Below, piece after piece: positions 7,344-12,502 of a stretch of DNA of 12,502 bases. The DNA lies in NCBI GenBank assembly GCA_041591915.1, contig JBFHRB010000085.1, forward strand, positions 1-12,502. Direction: 5' to 3'. The notes under the pieces are model-generated. The model saw nothing but the letters and a program-made list of their open reading frames with translations, ran no database searches and was not told where the DNA came from. A program made the translations under genes and the position numbers. The DNA is from JBFHRB01 sp041591915. GTDB lineage: Bacteria; Actinomycetota; Nitriliruptoria; Nitriliruptorales; Nitriliruptoraceae. Numbering within the stretch: position 1 is the first letter of the stretch; each line of letters opens with the position of its first letter.

Positions 7344-9353
7344 GTGCTCCGCAAGGTCCTCATCGCGAATCGTGGCGAGATCGCTCGCCGCGTGATGCGC
7401 ACGTGTCGCGAGCTCGGCGTCGCCACCGTCGCGGTGTTCTCCGACGCGGACGCGGACGCGCCCCACGTGCGCGATGCCGACGAGGCCGTCCGTCTCGGGC
7501 CGCCGGAGCCCGGCCAGAGCTACCTCGCCATCGACCGCATCCTCGAGGCGGCCCGCCAGACTGGCGCCGACGCGATCCACCCCGGCTACGGCTTCCTCAG
7601 CGAGAACGCCGACTTCGCACAGGCGGTCACGGCCGCAGGCCTGACCTGGATCGGCCCGGCGCCGGACACCATCCGGCTGATGGGCGACAAGGCGGCAGCC
7701 AAGCGCCACCTCGAGGAGGCCGGCGTACCGACCGTCCCGGGCATCCACGCCGAGGGCCTGACCGACCCGGACCTCATCGTCGCGGCGGACGAGATCGGCT
7801 TCCCGGTCCTCGTCAAGGCCGTGGCGGGCGGCGGCGGGAAGGGCATGCGCGCCGTCCATGCGCGCGCCGAGCTCGGTGAGGCCCTCGAGGCCGCGCGCCG
7901 CGAGGCCCGCAACGCCTTCGGTGACGACCGCCTCCTCCTCGAGAAGCTCGTCGCCGAGCCCCGACACATCGAGATCCAGGTCTTCGGCGACGGCCACGGC
8001 AACGTCGTGCACCTGTTCGAGCGCGAGTGCTCGGTCCAGCGACGCCACCAGAAGGTCGTCGAGGAGGCCCCGTCGCCGGTCCTCTCCCCCGAACTGCGGG
8101 CCGAGATGGGCCTCGCGGCCGTGACGGCGGCCAAGGCCGTGGACTACGTCGGCGCCGGCACCGTCGAGTTCCTCTACGACGACACGTCGGACCCTGCCAA
8201 CCCGGCCTTCTACTTCCTCGAGATGAACACCCGGCTGCAGGTGGAGCACCCGGTCACCGAACTGACGACGGGGCACGACCTCGTCGCCTGGCAGCTGCGG
8301 GTTGCCGCGGGCGAGCCGCTCCCCGTGACGCAGGCCGACCTGCAGCAGTCCGGCCACGCGATCGAGGTCCGTCTCTACGCCGAGGACCCGGCCGGGGGCT
8401 TCCTCCCCCAGACCGGGCCCGTGCTGCGCTTCGACACGCCCACTGCCCCGCACGTCCGCGTCGACACCGGGGTCGAGACCGGCAGCGAGGTCTCCCGGTT
8501 CTACGACCCCATGCTCGCGAAGCTGATCGTCGACGGCGAGACCCGAGAGGAGTGCATCGAGCGCATGCTCGGCCTCCTGGTGGAGACCACGGTCCTCGGC
8601 GTCACCACGAACCTGGCGTACCTGCACACGATCATCGACCATCCCGAGTACCGCGCGGGCAACGCGACCACCCACTTCATCGACGAGCACCTCGCCGATT
8701 GGGCACCGCAGCCGGTGGCGGTCGACGCGCTGGTCGCAACGGCCGCGGCGCTGGCCAGTCGCGAGACGCGCGAGGCCGGGCAGCCCACCGGCGACCCGAG
8801 CAGTCCGTGGACGCTGCTCGGCCCCTGGCGGACCGGCCGCGTGGGTGGCTGGCACGTCCAGCTCGCCGACGGCGACGAGGTGCACGACCTCTGGGTCCGG
8901 CAACGCGCCGGCGGGTACGTCGTCCGCCACGCCGACACGGACCACGCCGTCGACGTCGATGTGCTCGCCCCCGGCCACGCACGTGTCACGGTCGACGGAG
9001 AGCTCGACGACTTCCGGCTCGCGATCGACGGCGACATCGTCTGGTCGCGGTTCGGGCGCTCGTCCTGCCGGCTCCTGCGCGTGCCGGCGACGCGCCACGC
9101 TGACGCCAGCGCGCTGGCCGGCCACGCGGTCTTCACCGCCCCGATGCCGGGTGCGGTGGTCGCGGTGAACGTGGCCGCGGGCGACGGCGTCAACACGGGC
9201 CAGACCATGGTGGTGGTCGAGGCCATGAAGATGGAGCACCCGATCAAGGCGCCGGCCGACGGCGTGGTGACCGCCGTGCACGTCGCCGTCGGGGACGCCG
9301 TCGACGGCGACACGATCCTCGTCGAGTTCGATCCCGTCGAGGCCGAGTCGTGA
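7344..9353 (+). CDS. mccA: Methylcrotonyl-CoA carboxylase, biotin carboxylase/biotin carrier (alpha) subunit
   Basis: This subunit carboxylates its own biotin using ATP and bicarbonate and passes the carboxyl group to MccB. It has 669 residues, the normal length for MccA/AccA1-type subunits. The biotin-carboxylase N-domain opens with KVLIANRGEIARRVMRTC. The ATP-grasp domain shows the glycine loop AGGGGKGM (161-168), ECSVQRRHQKVVEEAP and EMNTRLQVEHPVTE (293-306). A BT-type linker region follows, then the biotinyl domain, with the biotinylated lysine at 629 in VEAMKMEHP. The GTG at 7344 has GGGAGG at 7331-7336 (7-nt spacing) and places KVLIANRGE at the expected N-terminus; the open frame further upstream is non-coding. 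It overlaps mvaB by 4 nt. Taken alone it could be an alpha subunit for propionyl- or acetyl-CoA carboxylase, but the coupled mvaB and nearby mccB/liuC favour methylcrotonyl-CoA. Confidence 0.95.
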   Translation: MLRKVLIANRGEIARRVMRTCRELGVATVAVFSDADADAPHVRDADEAVRLGPPEPGQSYLAIDRILEAARQTGADAIHPGYGFLSENADFAQAVTAAGLTWIGPAPDTIRLMGDKAAAKRHLEEAGVPTVPGIHAEGLTDPDLIVAADEIGFPVLVKAVAGGGGKGMRAVHARAELGEALEAARREARNAFGDDRLLLEKLVAEPRHIEIQVFGDGHGNVVHLFERECSVQRRHQKVVEEAPSPVLSPELRAEMGLAAVTAAKAVDYVGAGTVEFLYDDTSDPANPAFYFLEMNTRLQVEHPVTELTTGHDLVAWQLRVAAGEPLPVTQADLQQSGHAIEVRLYAEDPAGGFLPQTGPVLRFDTPTAPHVRVDTGVETGSEVSRFYDPMLAKLIVDGETREECIERMLGLLVETTVLGVTTNLAYLHTIIDHPEYRAGNATTHFIDEHLADWAPQPVAVDALVATAAALASRETREAGQPTGDPSSPWTLLGPWRTGRVGGWHVQLADGDEVHDLWVRQRAGGYVVRHADTDHAVDVDVLAPGHARVTVDGELDDFRLAIDGDIVWSRFGRSSCRLLRVPATRHADASALAGHAVFTAPMPGAVVAVNVAAGDGVNTGQTMVVVEAMKMEHPIKAPADGVVTAVHVAVGDAVDGDTILVEFDPVEAES

Positions 9354-10258
9354 CGCTCCCGCAACGCGTGACGATCGTCGAGGTCGGGCCGCGCGACGGC
9401 CTGCAGAACGAGCCGGGCGTGGTGCCGACCGACACGAAGGTCGAGTTCATCGACCGGTTGTCGCGGACGGGCCTGCGCGTGGTCGAGGCGACGTCGTTCG
9501 TGTCGCCGAAGTGGGTCCCACAGCTGGCCGACGCCGCCGAGGTGATGGCGCGCATCACGCGCGTGGACGGGGTTCGCTACCCGGTGCTGGTGCCGAACGA
9601 GCGCGGGCTGGACGGCGCGCTCTCAGCTGCTGCGGACGAGGTGGCGGTGTTCACCGCCGCGTCCGAGGCCTTCACCCACCGCAACATCAACCGCACCATC
9701 GCCGAGTCGATCGAGATGTTCCGGCCCGTCGTCGACCGTGCGAAGGACGCCGGCCTGAGGGTCCGGGGCTACGTCTCGACGGTCCTGGGATGCCCATACC
9801 AGGGGGACGTGCCGACCGAGGAGGTCCTGCGGGTGACCGAGGAGCTGTTCACGCTCGGCTGCGACGAGGTCAGCCTCGGGGACACCATCGGCGTCGGGTC
9901 GGCTGGCGAGGTCCACGAGCTCATCGGTGCGGTCGCCTCGGTGGCCGACCTCGATCGGATCGCCGTGCACTTCCACGACACCTACGGCCAGGGCCTGGCC
10001 AACACGCTCGCGGCGTTCGAGGCGGGCGTGACGATCGCCGACACCTCGGCCGGCGGGCTCGGTGGCTGCCCCTACGCCCCCGGCGCGAAGGGCAACCTCG
10101 CGACCGAGGACCTGGTCTGGGCGCTCCACCGCAGTGGCGTGGAGACGGGCGTGGACCTCGAGGCGCTCGTGGACACCTCGGCGTGGATGGCTGACCAGCT
10201 CGAGCGGGGCATCGAGTCGCGCGCCGCGGAAGCCATCCTGAGCAAGCGCGAGCGCTGA
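9350..10258 (+). CDS. mvaB: Hydroxymethylglutaryl-CoA lyase
   Basis: Cleaves (S)-HMG-CoA to acetoacetate and acetyl-CoA, the last dedicated step of leucine degradation. The 302-residue TIM-barrel protein starts with TIVEVGPRDGLQNE, in which R15 is the catalytic arginine and D16 a metal ligand. VEATSFVSPKWVPQLAD follows. The metal-binding pair is H207/H209 in VHFHDTYGQGLAN. The signature loop GGLGGCPYAPGAKGNLATED supplies catalytic C240 and metal ligand N249. All key residues of the family are present. The GTG at 9350 overlaps the mccA stop by 4 nt (GTGA) and has GAGG at 9339-9342 with 7-nt spacing, so translation is probably coupled. An in-frame GTG at 9368 is a weaker alternative. The stop codon lies only 12 bp from that of the convergent hydrolase gene. 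Confidence 0.97.
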   Translation: MTLPQRVTIVEVGPRDGLQNEPGVVPTDTKVEFIDRLSRTGLRVVEATSFVSPKWVPQLADAAEVMARITRVDGVRYPVLVPNERGLDGALSAAADEVAVFTAASEAFTHRNINRTIAESIEMFRPVVDRAKDAGLRVRGYVSTVLGCPYQGDVPTEEVLRVTEELFTLGCDEVSLGDTIGVGSAGEVHELIGAVASVADLDRIAVHFHDTYGQGLANTLAAFEAGVTIADTSAGGLGGCPYAPGAKGNLATEDLVWALHRSGVETGVDLEALVDTSAWMADQLERGIESRAAEAILSKRER

Positions 10259-10274
10259 GGCGCCCGGCGCTCAG
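10250..10274. terminator. Candidate bidirectional terminator overlapping two stop codons
   Basis: GAGCGC (10250-10255) can pair with GCGCTC (10267-10272). Alternatively CTGAG-G-CGC (10255-10263) pairs with GCGCTCAG (10267-10274) with one bulged G. The structure spans the mvaB stop (10256-10258) and the convergent hydrolase stop (10271-10273). No T-tract follows on either side. Confidence 0.45.
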
Positions 10275-11059
10275 TCGGGGCGCATCCAGCCGATCGCGGC
10301 ATCCCCGAGCGCGCGGCGACTCGGGACCATGTCGGTGAGCGCGAGCTCGACCATGCGCCCGTGCGGGAGGGCGGCGGCCCACGCCTGCGCCGCCTCGAAC
10401 GGGTGGCCCGGGTCGTCGGGCCAGCCGACGACGACGGTGGGCGTCGAGACGAGTGCGAGGTCGTCGGCGTCCGGCGCCAGGCCGCCGTCGAGGGAGAGCA
10501 GCGCGCCAGCGACCGACTCCGGCGGATGCGATCTCCAGTCGCGGACGAGCGTCTCGCGCAGCCACGGGAGCATGTCGGTGTCGCGCTCCATCGCCTCGAT
10601 CATCGCGGGCACCCCCTCGGAGCGGACGCGTTCCGCGATGAGCGCGTGGACGCCCTCGCCCCGGTGTGCCGATCCGAGCCAGGCCGGGAAGCAGATGGCC
10701 GCCGCCGCGATGCCCGACGAGCCGCTCAGGTACATGCCGAGCGCGTGAGCCCCCAGCGACACGCCGGCGACGTGCCGGGCCGCGACGGCGTCGACGACCA
10801 TCGCCAGGTCGACCACGTGGAGGGCCAAGGCATGTCCGGCCGGGTCGGTGACGGGGGTCGAGTTCCCGTGGCCACGGAGGTCGTAGGTGACGAGGCGGAA
10901 ACCGGCCTCGGTCGCTGCCGGCAGGAACGACTCCCTGATGAAGGTCGGTGACGAGGCGACTCCGTGGGCGACGACGATCGGCGGGGCGTCGTCGGGTCCG
11001 TCCTCGTAGACGGCGATGTCGACGCCGCCGCCGGGGACGATGCGGCTGGGCTCACGCAT
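10271..11059 (-). CDS. Alpha/beta-hydrolase fold protein, probable catalytic His missing
   Basis: This 262-residue protein has the alpha/beta-hydrolase plan. The oxyanion-hole strand is IVVAHGVASS (28-37), YDLRGHGNS follows at 59-67, and the nucleophile elbow GVSLG places Ser101 as the nucleophile. The acid is probably D215 or D216 in GWPDDPGHP. The C-terminal position where the family normally has Gly-His reads LALTDMVPS (about 239-247), with Thr-Asp in place of the histidine. H219 and H233 are nearby but not at the usual place. It may therefore be a weak or non-hydrolytic member, or use a shifted His. The substrate cannot be assigned. The ATG at 11059 has GGAGG at 11066-11070 (6-nt spacing) and overlaps the end of the upstream Lgt-like gene by 8 nt, so it is the third gene of a coupled minus-strand operon. 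Confidence 0.87.
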   Translation of the reverse strand: MREPSRIVPGGGVDIAVYEDGPDDAPPIVVAHGVASSPTFIRESFLPAATEAGFRLVTYDLRGHGNSTPVTDPAGHALALHVVDLAMVVDAVAARHVAGVSLGAHALGMYLSGSSGIAAAAICFPAWLGSAHRGEGVHALIAERVRSEGVPAMIEAMERDTDMLPWLRETLVRDWRSHPPESVAGALLSLDGGLAPDADDLALVSTPTVVVGWPDDPGHPFEAAQAWAAALPHGRMVELALTDMVPSRRALGDAAIGWMRPD

Positions 11060-11789
11060 CGGCGTCCTCCGAGGTGACGGCGTCCCCCTCGTGCTCGGAC
11101 GCCATGGCGGCGCGGCGCTCCCAGCGCGGCCAGGCGAACCAGGCCCACAGGGCGAGGCCCGATCCGAGGAGCGAGGTCAGGACCTGGTCGCGGGTCAGCC
11201 CGGGACTCAGGGTGGGCCGGAACTCACCGAGGACGTACCGCGCGGCGACCAGTCCGAACAACGAGCCCGCGACCTGCCGCACGTCGGGGTGACGACGCAC
11301 GTGCCACGTGATGGCAGCGAGGAGCGCCAGGACCCCGGCCTCGATGTAGCCGGTCGGCACGACGCGCGTGGCGTACCCGGGCAGGACGACGCCCCAGCCG
11401 GCCGGGGTGCCACCGCAGACCCCCTCGACCTCGCAGAGGCCGTGCCAGACGGCCAGGCCTGCGAACAGCGCCGTGGGGAGGGCACGGATGAGACGGACCC
11501 GGTCGTCGAGCGGCGCACGCCCGAGCACGATCGCCGCAGCGAGCATGCCGATCCAGAAGTCGACGCCGCTGCGCACGAGGACGAGCGTGCTGGGCAGGCC
11601 CTCCCAGGCGGTCGGCCCGGACAGCAGCAGCCACCCGAGGCGCCCGGCGACGAGCCCCGCCACCAGGAACCGCAGCCCCTCGTCGAGCACCTCACCCGGC
11701 CGTGGACGCGGCACCGGCATGGCGGCCCGCGCGACCCCGAGACCCACGAGCAACGCAGGGCCCAGACGCCAGAGGATGGTCAGGTCCAT
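11052..11789 (-). CDS. Divergent prolipoprotein diacylglyceryl transferase (Lgt)-like membrane protein
   Basis: A 245-residue integral membrane protein with about seven hydrophobic helices, the Lgt count. Lgt-like landmarks occur in the right order: AGRLGWLLL (48-56), SGVDFWIGM (74-82), GLCEVEGVCGGTPAGWGV (117-134), VPTGYIEAG (144-152), and near the C-terminus RYVLGEFRPT followed by LTRDQVLTSLL. Lgt transfers diacylglycerol to the lipobox cysteine of prelipoproteins. Here the residue corresponding to the essential His of the GGMSFHGG motif seems to be W79, and the Arg/Asn of the RLGNFIN-type motif are replaced in the 110-120 region. The Arg near the C-terminal EFR is kept. It may therefore be a paralogue with altered or lost transferase activity. 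The ATG at 11789 was chosen over a GTG at 11834 because GAGGG lies 7-8 nt upstream (11798-11802) and the start falls 4 nt after the tlpA-like stop. Confidence 0.78.
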   Translation of the reverse strand: MDLTILWRLGPALLVGLGVARAAMPVPRPRPGEVLDEGLRFLVAGLVAGRLGWLLLSGPTAWEGLPSTLVLVRSGVDFWIGMLAAAIVLGRAPLDDRVRLIRALPTALFAGLAVWHGLCEVEGVCGGTPAGWGVVLPGYATRVVPTGYIEAGVLALLAAITWHVRRHPDVRQVAGSLFGLVAARYVLGEFRPTLSPGLTRDQVLTSLLGSGLALWAWFAWPRWERRAAMASEHEGDAVTSEDADA

Positions 11790-11793
11790 CGCC

Positions 11794-12339
11794 CTAGCCC
11801 TCGATGCCTGCAGCAGCCGCGAGGTCAGCCACACGTTGTGCGAGCAGCGGCTCGGTCAGGATCCCGAGGTGCAGCGCGACGAGGCGTCCCTCGTGGTCGA
11901 AGAAGGCCGTCGTCGGCAGGCCTCGGCTCCCGATGGCCGCCGCGATCTCGCCCGTCGGGTCCCACAGCGTCGGGAAGGCCAACTCGTCGAGGTCGTACTG
12001 CGCCAGGAAGCCCTCGCTCTTGGGCTTGAGGTCGAGGTGGGCGACGCCGAGCCAGCCGATCTCCGGGTGGCTGGCGATCGCCTCGCGCAGCACGGGCGCC
12101 TCCGCTCGGCACGGGGCGCACCAACTCGCGAACAGGTTGAGCACCGTGGGCCTGCCCGCCTCGGCGTTGCGCCGGATGACCTCCGCGGTCTCCTCCCAGG
12201 CGCCGTCGAACAGCACGGGCTCGACCGGCACCTCGACGGATGGCTCCGCGACGGCGAACACGTCCACGTCGGGCAGGTTCGAGCCACCGCACGCTGACGC
12301 CAGCAGCGCGAGGACGATCACGGTGACACGGAGCCGCAC
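11794..12339 (-). CDS. TlpA/ResA-like thioredoxin-fold lipoprotein
   Basis: A 181-residue extracytoplasmic thiol-disulfide protein. The first 17 residues form a short lipoprotein signal (VRLRVTVIVLALLASAC), with Cys17 as the likely lipidated residue; the -3 position is Ala, acceptable but not ideal. The thioredoxin fold begins at about residue 40. Its active site is WCAPC (C74/C77) in LFASWCAPCRAEAP, and the cis-proline is P142 in RGLPTTAFF. The WCAPC motif and the membrane anchor fit the TlpA/ResA group, which reduces disulfides in cytochrome c biogenesis or protects envelope proteins. The GTG at 12339 is preceded by AGAGGAG (12344-12350), 4 nt away. An upstream in-frame extension to 12438 would destroy the signal peptide and overlap the divergent SDR gene, so it was rejected. 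It is the first gene of a three-gene operon with the Lgt-like and hydrolase genes. Confidence 0.9.
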   Translation of the reverse strand: MRLRVTVIVLALLASACGGSNLPDVDVFAVAEPSVEVPVEPVLFDGAWEETAEVIRRNAEAGRPTVLNLFASWCAPCRAEAPVLREAIASHPEIGWLGVAHLDLKPKSEGFLAQYDLDELAFPTLWDPTGEIAAAIGSRGLPTTAFFDHEGRLVALHLGILTEPLLAQRVADLAAAAGIEG

Positions 12340-12383
12340 GATGCTCCTCTGCTGGATCCGGCGGGAGGGGCGCACGAGCCGCG

Positions 12384-12393
12384 AAGGTAACGT
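12384..12393. promoter_or_regulatory. Possible shared -10 region of divergent tlpA-like and SDR genes
   Basis: AAGGTAACGT is the main A/T-containing patch in the 87-bp divergent spacer. It gives TANNNT-type hexamers on both strands: TAACGT (+, 12388-12393) and TACCTT (-, 12384-12389). No clear -35 boxes are visible. Confidence 0.25.
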
Positions 12394-12426
12394 CCCGCGA
12401 CCACCATCGAGGACCCGGAGGCCGCC

Positions 12427-12502
12427 GTGCGCGTCCATCTCGTCACCGGAGCGAGCACCGGCATCGGCCGAGCCTGCGCCCTTGCGCTCCGGGCCCGGGG
12501 CG
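12427..12502 (+). CDS. Short-chain dehydrogenase/reductase, N-terminal fragment (runs off window)
   Basis: Only the first 25 residues are visible: a beta strand followed by TGASTGIG and the start of a helix (RACALALRARG). This is the NAD(P)-binding TGxxxGIG glycine motif of classical short-chain dehydrogenases. The GTG at 12427 has CGGAGG at 12416-12421 with 5-nt spacing. The gene diverges from the tlpA-like gene. Substrate and cofactor preference cannot be judged from this fragment. Confidence 0.85.
   Translation, partial: MRVHLVTGASTGIGRACALALRARG

Noticed and set aside
7107..9281. Minus-strand open frame running upstream of the MscS start, antisense to mccA (1044 codons in total)
   Set aside because: The channel has a clear GTG and GGAGG at 7106-7117. 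The extension has no domain, crosses the divergent spacer and mirrors mccA codons.

Overview
The window is very GC-rich and gene-dense. It has frequent GTG starts, strong purine-rich ribosome-binding sites and ATGA/GTGA-type overlaps between cotranscribed genes. Together with the actinobacterial-style acyl-CoA carboxylase pair, this points to a chromosomal segment of a high-GC actinobacterium, possibly one of the deep-branching non-Streptomyces lineages. That placement is an inference, because no rRNA or marker gene is present. I see no insertion sequence, phage gene, tRNA, rRNA or CRISPR array.

Layout, left to right. (1) Bases 1-685 (+): the end of a secreted protein with an acidic linker and a C-terminal membrane anchor, overlapping by 4 nt a membrane-tethered cupredoxin with a complete type-1 copper ligand set. 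(2) 790-3212 (+): mccB (carboxyltransferase subunit of methylcrotonyl-CoA carboxylase) and liuC (methylglutaconyl-CoA hydratase). (3) 3249-7106 (-): a large seven-helix GAF-PAS-GAF histidine kinase with no response regulator nearby, and an MscS-family mechanosensitive channel. The spacer between them holds several dyads and a possible alternative-sigma promoter. (4) 7344-10258 (+): mccA (biotin carboxylase plus biotin carrier subunit) and mvaB (HMG-CoA lyase), coupled by a 4-nt overlap. (5) 10271-12339 (-): a tight three-gene operon of a TlpA-like thioredoxin lipoprotein, a divergent Lgt-fold membrane protein and an alpha/beta-hydrolase. (6) 12427 to the end (+): the N-terminus of a short-chain dehydrogenase.

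MccA+MccB, LiuC and MvaB carry leucine degradation from 3-methylcrotonyl-CoA through 3-methylglutaconyl-CoA and HMG-CoA to acetoacetate plus acetyl-CoA. The pathway is complete here from the carboxylase onward. Isovaleryl-CoA dehydrogenase and the usual dedicated regulator are not in the window. The four genes form two same-strand pairs split by the oppositely oriented kinase/channel block.

The most noteworthy non-coding signal is the 237-bp divergent region between the channel gene and mccA. It carries five copies of the hexamer GTTCGG (both orientations), two of them inside nearly palindromic 12-mers that are exact reverse complements of each other, so it looks like a multi-site operator. 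At the protein level, the Lgt-like protein and the hydrolase each appear to lack catalytic residues expected for their folds. I did not find convincing evidence of a wholly new defence or mobile system. The unusual content is regulatory DNA and degenerate enzyme folds.
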